In this document: one piece after another, positions 33,469 through 41,731 of the stretch
How the letters are laid out: the number at the start of each line of letters is the position of its first letter
Position numbering within the stretch: position 1 is the stretch's first letter
NCBI GenBank assembly: GCA_021163245.1
Contig: JAGGXB010000112.1
Location: forward strand, 1 to 42,771
Direction: 5' to 3'
DNA length: 42,771 bases
From: Thermoproteales archaeon
Lineage (GTDB): Archaea; Thermoproteota; Thermoprotei; Thermofilales; Thermofilaceae
Program-made: the position numbers and the translations under genes
Notes under the pieces: generated by a model
The model's database searches: none
What the model was told of the DNA's origin: nothing
Seen by the model: the letters and a program-made list of their open reading frames with translations, nothing else

Positions 33469-34452
33469 CTCGTATCTAAATATAAAAGTCATGTATTTGT
33501 CCTTATTCTCTAAAAGTTTTCTATACGCGTCCCTCGCCTTATCCAACGGATAAGTCCCTGAAATAAGATTTTCAACATTGATTCTTCTATCCTTGAGAAG
33601 CTTTATACAGAGCATTATATCGTCTCGAATAGTCCAAAAGTTCTTAAACGATTCATATCTAGGTCTGGCTATGTTATGTGCACCAACGATAGTAAGGCCT
33701 TTCCGATGAACTAGTCTGTAAAAATTAACAGTTGATATGCCTCTGGTACTACCAAGTAACACAACCCTACCGTTATTAGAGGCAAGGTCTAAAGCAGTCT
33801 CTATAGCATCGGGTGAGCCAGTGGCTTCAATTACTATGTCTGCGCCTTTACCGTCCGTAAAGCTATTTATCAATTCTTTAATATCACCTTTAATAGGATT
33901 AACGACGAAATCTGCACCGTTTTCCTTAGCTTTAATATTCCTAAAATCAATAAGGTCAACTCCTATAACAGGATACCCGCCGCTAAGTTTAGCAAGCTGT
34001 AGAGCAAGATTGCCTACCACACCTAAGCCGAGAACAACAACACTGTTACCTAATTCAATATCACACTTCCTAACGCCCTGTAATGCTATAGCACATAAAT
34101 GGAAGAATGTCGCAGACGTTAAGGTTAGCGACTCAGGAATGGGATACACCTTATTTATATCTACAACATTATGTGTGGAATGTGGAGTCCCTGAAGCAAC
34201 TATTTCTCCTATTATAGAATCATCAACATTATTGCCAACACCTACGATCCTACCAATATTTGAATAACCTGCATATCGAGGATATTCTCGTGGAGTATTA
34301 GGAAGACCCATAAGAAAAGCTAATTCAGTACCCGGACTAATCAAAGAATATAAAGTCTCTACCAATACCTCGTTTTTAGAAGGTTTTGGAACATCAAAAG
34401 ACTCAATCTCAACAATCCCTTTATCCCTAAAAACAATCCTTTTACCTCTCAC
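33445..34452 (-). CDS. Zinc-ligand-free medium-chain dehydrogenase (BchC-like)
   Basis: A 335-residue MDR-superfamily protein. In place of the CGxCGxD and GHE zinc ligands of ordinary alcohol dehydrogenases it has SLISPGTELAFLMG and YAGYSNIG, and the structural-zinc cysteine loop is absent. The SxGTE pattern is that of the BchC-like branch. The nucleotide-binding motif GLGVVG is followed by the acidic GVDLID. Substrates in this branch are varied, often sugars or tetrapyrrole side chains. The start is GTG at 34452; a TTATAT box at 34475-34480 lies 23-28 bases upstream, which supports leaderless initiation at this codon. Confidence 0.85.
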   Translation of the reverse strand: MRGKRIVFRDKGIVEIESFDVPKPSKNEVLVETLYSLISPGTELAFLMGLPNTPREYPRYAGYSNIGRIVGVGNNVDDSIIGEIVASGTPHSTHNVVDINKVYPIPESLTLTSATFFHLCAIALQGVRKCDIELGNSVVVLGLGVVGNLALQLAKLSGGYPVIGVDLIDFRNIKAKENGADFVVNPIKGDIKELINSFTDGKGADIVIEATGSPDAIETALDLASNNGRVVLLGSTRGISTVNFYRLVHRKGLTIVGAHNIARPRYESFKNFWTIRDDIMLCIKLLKDRRINVENLISGTYPLDKARDAYRKLLENKDKYMTFIFRYELWKPHHR

Positions 34453-34474
34453 AAATAATGATTACACTCTATTG

Positions 34475-34480
34475 ATATAA
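34475..34480 (-). promoter_or_regulatory. TATA box supporting the GTG start of the BchC-like gene
   Basis: TTATAT on the minus strand, 23-28 bases before the GTG at 34452. Confidence 0.45.
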
Positions 34481-34488
34481 GTATCTTA

Positions 34489-34836
34489 TTAACTTTTAAC
34501 AATAATATTTAAGTCATCACGTATAACTTTACCATATTTTATGGACTCGACAATAAGAGGATTTTTCTTAGATAATCCTCTGAAAAATTCTTTCTCAGTT
34601 ATAATAATCGGCTCTATAGGAATCTCATATTTTAACAAAACAGGTATCAATTTATCATACCTCTTTAAAGGATTATTATCGGCTCTCTTCACAACTATAA
34701 GCACATCTACATCACTCCATACATTATAATCTCCCCTAGCATATGAACCAACCAAAATTACACTAACATTACCATAAATCTTCTTAAGATCACTCGCGAA
34801 ATTGTTCAAATACTGAATTATCTTTTTAATCTTCAT
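34489..34836 (-). CDS. MNT family minimal nucleotidyltransferase (HEPN partner)
   Basis: A 115-residue minimal nucleotidyltransferase. The signature GSYARGDYNVWSDVDVL (30-46) contains the GS motif and the D42-x-D44 metal pair. I start at the ATG at 34836, which overlaps the HEPN stop in an ATGA arrangement; a longer reading would extend 42 bases into the HEPN gene. Proteins of this type neutralise a HEPN partner, in characterised MntA-HepT systems by adding AMP to it. The catalytic residues appear intact. Family assignment is firm; antitoxin action is inferred from family. Confidence 0.88.
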   Translation of the reverse strand: MKIKKIIQYLNNFASDLKKIYGNVSVILVGSYARGDYNVWSDVDVLIVVKRADNNPLKRYDKLIPVLLKYEIPIEPIIITEKEFFRGLSKKNPLIVESIKYGKVIRDDLNIIVKS

Positions 34837-35258
34837 TTTTCGTACTTCGATAATTTTTCCCACGTTTCTCTCACCCATTCAATCAGCTCTTCTGTATATT
34901 TCAAAGCTTCTCTCGCTTCTTTCTCAGTAAAATAATCTTCAGGAATACCTGATTCCCATGTATCCGGATATCTTGTAATCATATAATACTTGCTAAGAAT
35001 AGAGCATATTTCAAAAATTTTCTTAGGGATATCTATACCCATTTCCTTTATATAAGTTAACAAACTTACAAGAGAATGTCCTATTTTTGGATTGCCTGTA
35101 CCCCATAATAAAGCCTTTAAACTTTTTTCAGCTGCCTGATGAGATTTGAAACAAACCCAGCTATAATTCCTATATTCTAAATCAGCAATAGTAGATTCAA
35201 GTGTTTTTTCTGCGCTTCGAATCCATCTGTTAAACTCATCAAAATCTAAATTAGACAT
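34833..35258 (-). CDS. HEPN domain protein (COG2250-like)
   Basis: A 141-residue all-helical HEPN protein. Family landmarks are SHQAAEKSLKALLWG in the second helix, the GHSLVSLL turn and YMITRYPD near residue 98. The R-x4-6-H motif that makes many HEPN proteins RNases is not seen in its usual place after RYPD, so toxin activity is uncertain. It may instead be a nucleotide-binding partner of the MNT protein. The ATGA overlap with the downstream MNT gene shows a classical two-gene module. Confidence 0.85.
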   Translation of the reverse strand: MSNLDFDEFNRWIRSAEKTLESTIADLEYRNYSWVCFKSHQAAEKSLKALLWGTGNPKIGHSLVSLLTYIKEMGIDIPKKIFEICSILSKYYMITRYPDTWESGIPEDYFTEKEAREALKYTEELIEWVRETWEKLSKYEK

Positions 35259-35301
35259 AATCTAGGTATTAAAAGTTATATGTTGCTTAAAACCATTATG
35301 C

Positions 35302-35309
35302 TTATATTT
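35302..35309 (+). promoter_or_regulatory. TATA box of the GH38/57-like gene (leaderless)
   Basis: TTATATTT lies 27-34 bases before the ATG at 35336, with no ribosome binding site between them. Confidence 0.45.
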
Positions 35310-35335
35310 TTATTATAGGGAAAAATTATTTAATT

Positions 35336-37009
35336 ATGTCTTCCAGATACGCTTTATCCATACTTCATTTCAATATCGAATTTGTTGCAGGTGACATAGC
35401 AACATACCATATGAACGTAAAAGAATCCTTAGAACCTCTCCTAAATGTTCTGTTAGAAAATCCAACATGGAAAACAGACATAGAGATGCAAGGACTATAT
35501 ATAGAATTCCTAAAAGAAAATTATCCAGAAACACTTGAGAAACTGAGAAAGCTGGTTAATAGAAAACAGGTAGAGCTTGTTTCAGCACATTATTCAGACC
35601 AGATATATGTAGCATATCCGAGACATGATTTACTGAAATCGATAGATATTAATGATAAAATACTTGAAGAAAATGGGCTTAGAAGATCAAATGTGTTTTT
35701 GACTCAGGAAAACTTCTTTACGCCGGCAGTCACAAAGGTTATAAAGGAAAAGGGATATGATATCGCCTTAATAAACCATACATACTATGATTATTTCCAT
35801 AAGATTGATCCAGAAAAAATAAAGCCCCTATACAAGCTCGGTAAACTCTATATAGTTATGAGTGGACCAGAGAGTCAATGGCTCGTACCTTTAAAGGAGA
35901 ACGGTATACAATGGGTATGGTGGTGGTATGATGACGGTGAACCATTGATGACTTTACACGGCCCATACTCTTTTGAAAAATTTAAGCACACAAAACTTAA
36001 GGAAGATAGGATGAAGATAATTTTGTCAGGTCTTGAAAGACAGGGATATAGACTGGAGACAATAAGCAATTTTGTAAAAGAAATTGTAGAGAAAGGTTAT
36101 CGGCCTGAGAAACTGAAAACGCCTCTGGAAGGAGCATGGAACATGAAACGTTGTGAAGGAGTCTATCGATGGATGGGGCACTACCATAATCCATGGGAGC
36201 TTGACGTACAGATAAGATCACTAACCTATACTTCTAGAAAATATGTTTTGGCAGCAGAAAAACTGATTAAAAACGTAAAGGATACATGGATAAACACAGA
36301 GAGTCTAGAAAAACTTCTAGAGGAGGCATGGAGATTCCAGCTACGAGCTGAGTGCAGTGACCCGACAGGCTGGTCGCCTAAACCCAACGAAGTCGGATAC
36401 TCTATCACGATGGCTAGGTTGGCACAATACTATTCGTTGAAGATAATAGAAGACGTGAAGAAAGAATTGAGATATGAGAAAATACTCATAGACACGTGGA
36501 CTGGAGAAATTAAGGAAATAAAAGAGATGCCTAAAAAATATAGAAAGACAAGTCTACCTATCCAATTAGAATATATCGGTACTAAGCCCAGTATATCTTC
36601 ATATCTCGTTGAAGAAAATGTTTATCTCATAAAATACTCTTTCCAACCACAGGAAAAGTATGCCGGCTTTATGATACCGTTAAAAACAAGTAAAATATAC
36701 TATTCCCAAGCCTTGGCTGAAGAAGAGCTTTATGAGTTAGACCTAGACAGCTATGATTTCGACCATGTATATCTGCCTTTAACAAATGGACTAATATCGT
36801 TTACAGAACAAGACTTCATAATAAAGAACAATCAGAAAATGCATATAGCGGCAAAAATAGACAAAAACCTGATGAAAATAGGTTTCATAGTCGAGAATGC
36901 TCCACAGCAATTAGTCTTCGACTGGGAATTCTACTATGTCAAAGGAAACAAAGAAAAAGCTTTGAAAAAGGCATTAGAAATAAACGTTTATCCAAAACTT
37001 ATAGTATAG
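35336..37009 (+). CDS. GH38/GH57-like (beta/alpha)7-barrel putative glycoside hydrolase
   Basis: A 557-residue protein. The first 280 residues form a barrel of the type shared by GH57 and GH38: LSILHFNIEF at the first strand, ELVSAHYSDQ at 80-89, and FLTQENFFTPAV with E125 as candidate nucleophile. The middle helical part contains RAECSDPTGWSPKPNEVGYS, a block shared with GH38-like proteins. The C-terminal 200 residues are beta-rich, as expected for a sugar-binding domain. No signal peptide is visible. It may act on internal alpha-linked oligosaccharides. The stop is two bases from the convergent esterase gene. Family placement is from motifs; the substrate is unknown. Confidence 0.72.
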   Translation: MSSRYALSILHFNIEFVAGDIATYHMNVKESLEPLLNVLLENPTWKTDIEMQGLYIEFLKENYPETLEKLRKLVNRKQVELVSAHYSDQIYVAYPRHDLLKSIDINDKILEENGLRRSNVFLTQENFFTPAVTKVIKEKGYDIALINHTYYDYFHKIDPEKIKPLYKLGKLYIVMSGPESQWLVPLKENGIQWVWWWYDDGEPLMTLHGPYSFEKFKHTKLKEDRMKIILSGLERQGYRLETISNFVKEIVEKGYRPEKLKTPLEGAWNMKRCEGVYRWMGHYHNPWELDVQIRSLTYTSRKYVLAAEKLIKNVKDTWINTESLEKLLEEAWRFQLRAECSDPTGWSPKPNEVGYSITMARLAQYYSLKIIEDVKKELRYEKILIDTWTGEIKEIKEMPKKYRKTSLPIQLEYIGTKPSISSYLVEENVYLIKYSFQPQEKYAGFMIPLKTSKIYYSQALAEEELYELDLDSYDFDHVYLPLTNGLISFTEQDFIIKNNQKMHIAAKIDKNLMKIGFIVENAPQQLVFDWEFYYVKGNKEKALKKALEINVYPKLIV

Positions 37010-37011
37010 GA

Positions 37012-37860
37012 TTATAAATATTTTTTAAAGAATGTCATCGCCCTAGAAAGCACTATGTCAAGTGGCAATCCATGACCCGCATCATACCAATATACTTCTT
37101 TAGGCTCTCCAGCCTTCTCAGCCAGCAATCTACCTGTTTCAGCAGGCACTATCTTATCATACTTACCTATATGTATCTGAAGAGGCCTAGGAGAGAACAA
37201 GTGTATAAAGTTTATCGGATCGATTGGATCAAGCTTCTTCTGAATCTCGTCCCAGCTTAAACCTAGCTCCTTTATCTTTTTACGTATAGCTGGAACAGTA
37301 TGATGTTCACTTTTCTCTAACATCAAACTGAGTTTTCCGCCGGGAACAGTTATGACTGCGGCCTTTATACGTGGCTCAACACTTATAAATAAAGCACCTA
37401 TGATCCCGCCCATGCTTCCACCTGCATAACCGATACGATTTTTATCTATTTCTGGCCTGGTCTCCAAGAAATCTACTCCTCTACGCATATCTATTACAGT
37501 CTCTCTCGTATTCAGTTTCAACTCTTCAAGATCAGGAGAATATATCTCTTTACCTTCAACTCTTCTCTCACCGTGATAAACAGCATCTATCGAAAAAAAT
37601 ACATAGCCATAATTTTTAGTATGTTCAGCCAATGCTAGAACATCTTCCTTACGTCCTCCATGACCATGGAGGAAAACAATACAAGGAAAAGGTTTTGAAC
37701 CGATCTTTGGAATAGTTAAGATCGCAGGCACTCTTTGTTTCCATCCATTATAATAAACTTTATATACAGTATATTTGTCTCTATCCTCAAGCTTTACAAC
37801 CTCGGCATCTAAAGGCTTACTGCGATCATATTCATAAAGCTCAAGATATTTCTTCAACAT
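37012..37860 (-). CDS. Alpha/beta hydrolase, dienelactone hydrolase / acetyl esterase type
   Basis: A protein of 282 residues started at the ATG at 37860, where GGGTG lies just upstream; a longer reading would overlap the preceding gene. Oxyanion region FLHGHGG is at 63-69, the nucleophile S149 is in GYAGGSMGG, the acid is in GKYDKIVP, and the histidine is in DAGHGLP. There is no signal peptide. These enzymes remove acyl groups from sugars or hydrolyse lactones. It lies 32 bases downstream of the TIM-barrel hydrolase gene in the same direction, so the two probably deacylate and cleave the same class of glycoside. Confidence 0.88.
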   Translation of the reverse strand: MLKKYLELYEYDRSKPLDAEVVKLEDRDKYTVYKVYYNGWKQRVPAILTIPKIGSKPFPCIVFLHGHGGRKEDVLALAEHTKNYGYVFFSIDAVYHGERRVEGKEIYSPDLEELKLNTRETVIDMRRGVDFLETRPEIDKNRIGYAGGSMGGIIGALFISVEPRIKAAVITVPGGKLSLMLEKSEHHTVPAIRKKIKELGLSWDEIQKKLDPIDPINFIHLFSPRPLQIHIGKYDKIVPAETGRLLAEKAGEPKEVYWYDAGHGLPLDIVLSRAMTFFKKYL

Positions 37861-37892
37861 AAACACCCAATATAAAAATTTTATATTATAAA

Positions 37893-39314
37893 TTATATTC
37901 TTCTCCAAACCTTATATTTATCATTCATTTTTCTAAAGAGCTTCCCGTCACCAGTCAAGACAATCGCTTTAGCCTCCCTGATAGAATCCACCTTAAAACT
38001 CACTCTATTTCCTTCTCCTACAACTTTAATATCCGACAAACCATCATAGTCAACTATAAACGAGTCCTCAAAACTAAACCATTCAGGAACAACTATGCTG
38101 ACATCAACATCATTTTTCTCATTTATAGAAAATCCATCAACAGTACTGACATAGTCATGGTTAACCAACAACACTATAAGAGTATCATCCCTGACAAATA
38201 TCTCATTTATCTCAACTGCACCATTAGAACTATATGAATGTCTCAAACAGGGACCAGTAACACGATACCCATATCTTAGCAATTCACCCAACGTATGCAA
38301 TTCTCCTGAAAGTCTAGCTATACTCCTCTTCAATTGTACAGCATCAGGATGCCTTGAGACAAGCCCCTCCACAGGATCATTGGCATTAAACATATGGCTA
38401 CCATAAGTGAAGTATATTACACCTTTAGCACCATGAGAAATACCCATATAAACCATCAATCTCTCCTCGTCAGGCCTAGGAAAACGTTTCCATCCCCACG
38501 AACCGTTAGGCTTAGGCATACCATGCCTAAACGCCTGAGGTATAAGCCATATAGGTTTAGGAATAGCTGTTTCAATAGCTCTATCAACCATAAAAGATAC
38601 ATGTGTCAAAGGCAACACGCATACAGGATAAGGATCGACAGCAAGCACATCGGGATATCTAGCATATTTCTCAAAGATAAAAGGCCTACACAAAACGATA
38701 TATGCAGGATGTAGTTTATCTCTCCTATAAACCTCTCTGATCTGTCTTATAACCCATTGTTCAGAAACCTTACCTCTCTCAACCCATATATCTGGCTCAT
38801 CGATAATATACCACGCCAAAACACCTTTATCCTCGACATATTTTTCAAAAAGATCAACATCAAGCCTATTCTCCTCATAAGGAGTATATGCGATAACCCT
38901 CAAACCATGCTTCTTAGCCTCTTCAACATCTTTTACAGGTGCCACAACAGTATCAAAACCAAGCTCGAGAGCCTCCATAGTGTTGTGTTTATCGCTGAGA
39001 ATTTCTGCGCCACCATAAGAACCTATAGGAAAATATGTTGGAAATATCCTTAAACCTACCTCATCAACCTCCCTATCCCCTTCAACCCTAAAAGAAGTGA
39101 AATGTCCGATAAAACTACTCATATCCTTAGATTTTATCTTTATAACAGTGAATCCCCTTGGAGGAATTTTCTCAGATGTCATCTCTGAATAAGCCATGTA
39201 ATCCCTGTTGAAAACCATGATGCGTAGAATTTCTTCTTCGAAAGCCTTATCGTTATAGACATATAGGTATGCTGTCTCGGCATCATCTGTAAAAGATATT
39301 GAAGCTATCTTCAC
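37893..39314 (-). CDS. TIM-barrel putative glycoside hydrolase, unassigned family
   Basis: A 473-residue protein. A short beta-rich N-terminal part (1-90) precedes a barrel at about 95-350. The strand-end motif WYIIDEPD carries E173, the usual position of an acid/base glutamate in clan A glycosidases, and GVIYFTYGSHMF lies at a late strand. The C-terminal 100 residues are beta-sandwich-like. I cannot place it in a numbered family. The start is GTG at 39314, chosen because GGTGAAAG lies just before it. It diverges from the PHP gene and leads the esterase gene. Confidence 0.65.
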   Translation of the reverse strand: MKIASISFTDDAETAYLYVYNDKAFEEEILRIMVFNRDYMAYSEMTSEKIPPRGFTVIKIKSKDMSSFIGHFTSFRVEGDREVDEVGLRIFPTYFPIGSYGGAEILSDKHNTMEALELGFDTVVAPVKDVEEAKKHGLRVIAYTPYEENRLDVDLFEKYVEDKGVLAWYIIDEPDIWVERGKVSEQWVIRQIREVYRRDKLHPAYIVLCRPFIFEKYARYPDVLAVDPYPVCVLPLTHVSFMVDRAIETAIPKPIWLIPQAFRHGMPKPNGSWGWKRFPRPDEERLMVYMGISHGAKGVIYFTYGSHMFNANDPVEGLVSRHPDAVQLKRSIARLSGELHTLGELLRYGYRVTGPCLRHSYSSNGAVEINEIFVRDDTLIVLLVNHDYVSTVDGFSINEKNDVDVSIVVPEWFSFEDSFIVDYDGLSDIKVVGEGNRVSFKVDSIREAKAIVLTGDGKLFRKMNDKYKVWRRI

Positions 39315-39381
39315 TCTTTCACCAAAACATATATTGTTGCAATTGATATAAAACAGTATATACTTAGGCTATGGTGATGTG

Positions 39382-40233
39382 ATGATAAGACATGACTTAC
39401 ACCTACATACACCTTTCTCAAACTGCGGTAAAATAAACCCTGAATACCTTGAGAAAATATATAGAAGAGTGAAAGAAAAAGGATATATCTCTTCAAGCAA
39501 TCTGCGCAGACTATTGGTAGAAGAAGCGGTAAAAGACTATATTGCCAATGCCAGTAAGCTAGGTCTTAAAACTTTAGGATTCACTGATCACTATAATATT
39601 GATACAAATCCATCTATATTCGATGTTTTGAGAGAGATTATAAAACAGTATAATACGAATAACGTAGAAATACTCGTAGGAACTGAGTCTAATGTAATTG
39701 ATGAAAAAGGAAAACAGTCAGTGCCTAGAGAAATAGCTGAGAAACTAGACTTTGTAATCGCGGGACAACACCATTACCAGCTTTCATATGTTAAGAAGCC
39801 GCCTAGCCAGCTAGACAAATTTATCGAGTACTGTATAATAGACATCATAAACACTATGAGAAACCCCATCGTATCAGCAATAGGTCATCCATGGCTGAGA
39901 GCAGCTAGATATGCAAGAAAATATGTAGATCCTTCCTTTACACTGGAACAGGTACCTTTAGAATATTTCTTTAAAACATGTGAGTATTCAGAAAAATATG
40001 ATAAACCTATACAGATAGACTATAACCCTGAATGGGAAAAAACAGACGGTCCATACAAAGGCTATCAAAAATTTCTAGAAATAGCCTTAGCCTACAATAA
40101 ATGCAAAATATTCTATGGCTCTGATGCACATAGACCGGACCACTTAGCCATGAATCTAATATATGTCAACAAAAAATTAAAGGAATACAAGGTGGATAAA
40201 GAGAGAATATGGGAACCTAGAAAGCCTTCTTGA
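39382..40233 (+). CDS. PHP domain phosphoesterase (histidinol-phosphatase-like)
   Basis: A 283-residue PHP protein. Metal-site motifs are all present: HDLHLHTPFSNCG at the N terminus, LGFTDHYN, VGTESNV, AGQHHYQL, GHPWLR and a terminal GSDAHRPDHLA. The set is closest to HisJ-type histidinol phosphatases, but no other histidine gene is nearby, so a sugar-phosphate or nucleotide substrate is equally possible. A GTG at 39379 is in frame; GGTGA at 39373-39377 is better spaced for the ATG at 39382. The 3' end overlaps the convergent deacetylase gene by 17 bases. Confidence 0.88.
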   Translation: MIRHDLHLHTPFSNCGKINPEYLEKIYRRVKEKGYISSSNLRRLLVEEAVKDYIANASKLGLKTLGFTDHYNIDTNPSIFDVLREIIKQYNTNNVEILVGTESNVIDEKGKQSVPREIAEKLDFVIAGQHHYQLSYVKKPPSQLDKFIEYCIIDIINTMRNPIVSAIGHPWLRAARYARKYVDPSFTLEQVPLEYFFKTCEYSEKYDKPIQIDYNPEWEKTDGPYKGYQKFLEIALAYNKCKIFYGSDAHRPDHLAMNLIYVNKKLKEYKVDKERIWEPRKPS

Positions 40234-41104
40234 GATCCTTCCATCCAATCAGATGAATATTCTTTTTCTCATATACCTTTTTTACATCTTGAGACTTAAC
40301 TATACGATAATCAAAGTATCTCTTAATGTAGTGGCTCCCAATTATATTCTTCAGCTCCTCAGTGTTTAGTCCGGGATGTATGATTATCTGTGTAATCTTC
40401 CCAGGCTCCAGAGACTCGAGAATCTTAACAAAGGACTTAAGCCTATCATGGTATTCGTCTCCAGGAATCTTAGTTATAAGCACATCAAGCTTTGGAATAT
40501 TTAGATTCTTCATAAAGCTGATCATATCATCAGTAATCGTAACACCCTCACTCCTTTTAGCCCACTCGATAATCTTTGGAGTAAGCCTAATAGTCATAGG
40601 AGTAATACCATGTTTCAAAGATATACTAGCATATCTTTTAAAAAAATCAGGCCTAGTATAAACAGTACCCATATGAGTATCGATATGGGAAAGATTAACA
40701 CCAAACCTTAAAGCCCTCGTAATCTGAGACTCAAGCTCCATACCCAGCTCATCTGGATCCGCGTGAGCAGCAACCTTCAAACTATCACTCCACAGATAAC
40801 CCTGCTCATCCAAAAGACTCTTAACCTTATCCTTCGACGTAACAGGACCCCACCTATAAAACTTCCATTCACTAGTAAAAGTCGAATGCAACCCAACATC
40901 CAAATCCCAGTTACTTTTGAAAAAGTCAAAAGCCTCAAGTATCCAAGGACAGGGAACCATTAAACTACAACTAGAAATATCACCATTCAACAATATATCA
41001 AAAGCAGCCTCATTAACAGAGTGACACATCCCGACATCGTCCGCATGAATAATCAACAAAACATCATTCTTATCGTATCCAAGCTTCTCAAAAACATCAA
41101 TCAT
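40217..41104 (-). CDS. ChbG/YdjC-like carbohydrate deacetylase
   Basis: A 295-residue protein. Metal and catalytic residues are visible: D22-D23 in IHADDVGMC, H73 in DVGLHST, and H140/H144 in SHIDTHMG. Family members remove N-acetyl groups from oligosaccharides such as chitobiose. There is no signal peptide, so it is cytoplasmic. GTGATG lies about 4-9 bases before the ATG. Together with the DegT aminotransferase and the ceramidase-like amidase elsewhere, this supports amino-sugar processing in the region. The exact sugar is not known. Confidence 0.9.
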   Translation of the reverse strand: MIDVFEKLGYDKNDVLLIIHADDVGMCHSVNEAAFDILLNGDISSCSLMVPCPWILEAFDFFKSNWDLDVGLHSTFTSEWKFYRWGPVTSKDKVKSLLDEQGYLWSDSLKVAAHADPDELGMELESQITRALRFGVNLSHIDTHMGTVYTRPDFFKRYASISLKHGITPMTIRLTPKIIEWAKRSEGVTITDDMISFMKNLNIPKLDVLITKIPGDEYHDRLKSFVKILESLEPGKITQIIIHPGLNTEELKNIIGSHYIKRYFDYRIVKSQDVKKVYEKKNIHLIGWKDLKKAF

Positions 41105-41251
41105 AGTTCATCACAAAAAATTTTCAGAATGCAAAATAATATGCTTTGCTTAGTCCCAAACATATATTAAGATACTGGATGCTCTTTTCTCTAAAAGTAA
41201 ATTAAATGTCATCCCATGTAAATTTAATTTATAAATGCTACAATAATGTAT
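41105..41251. other. Intergenic region before vapB
   Basis: A 147-base AT-rich gap. TTTATAAA at 41228-41235 and the AT-rich bases before it are the likely promoter of vapB. Nothing else is recognised: no coding frame, no clear hairpin, no repeat. Confidence 0.4.
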
Positions 41252-41479
41252 ATGTTGTCAACTATCATCAGTGTAAGAATAAGAAAGGAGGTAAAGGAGG
41301 AATTGGAGAGATCGGGTATAAATATCTCTGAAGTAGTCAAAAGTCATTTAGAAGAATTAGCTTGGAAAATAAAAATTAGGAGAAAACTCAAAGAATGGGA
41401 CATGATTTTATCAAGGGTTAAACCCAGTAAAAAAGGATTTTCAACAGAGAGTGTGAGGAATGACCGTGAGAGCCATTGA
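41252..41479 (+). CDS. vapB: VapB-type antitoxin
   Basis: A 75-residue antitoxin when started at the ATG at 41252; an ATG two codons earlier (41246) is possible. The N-terminal strand and helices (STIISVRIRKEVKEELERSG, then INISEVVKSHLEELAW) give the ribbon-helix-helix-like DNA-binding part. The C-terminal tail GFSTESVRNDRESH is the toxin-binding end typical of archaeal VapB. The reading frame is intact and overlaps the first 20 bases of the vapC remnant, the normal arrangement for this operon. Because the toxin is broken, this antitoxin now has no local partner. Confidence 0.85.
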   Translation: MLSTIISVRIRKEVKEELERSGINISEVVKSHLEELAWKIKIRRKLKEWDMILSRVKPSKKGFSTESVRNDRESH

Positions 41480-41686
41480 TTCTCCACCAACAATAAAATC
41501 TTTAAAAGAAGAAGGATAGGAACACATAAAAAACATCCTTAGAAGGGAAGGTAAGTATCGATTTATCGATAAAAGAGGTTGCTATACTATATGGAAAAAA
41601 GAGGTTCTTATAAATAAAATAAGCATAGATTATGCTGAAAGATAATAAACGACATAACAAAAAACGAGACAATAAAACATGTCTAA
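41460..41686 (+). pseudogene. vapC: Degraded VapC (PIN domain) toxin remnant
   Basis: The frame starting at the ATG at 41460 encodes the usual VapC opening with RAIDS and IKSLKEEG, including the first catalytic aspartate. It then hits TAG at 41517 exactly where a tryptophan (TGG, as in EEGWE) is expected. Recognisable VapC pieces continue in shifting frames: EHIKNILRREG after the stop, SIKEVA in a second frame from 41566, WKKEVLINKISIDYAE back in the first, and IINDITKNETIKHV in a third until TAA at 41686. The remaining PIN domain with the later acidic residues is missing. This is one nonsense change, at least two frameshifts and a 3' deletion. Confidence 0.83.
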
Positions 41687-41731
41687 GTTTTTTATTTATA
41701 ACATAACATCCATAAGTATTAATGGTGAAGA

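Noticed and set aside
33737-34267. A 176-codon plus-strand open frame opposite the BchC-like dehydrogenase gene
   Set aside because: It lies wholly inside a firm gene on the other strand, is rich in Ser/Pro/Thr as antisense frames of AT-rich genes are, and has no promoter or domain.
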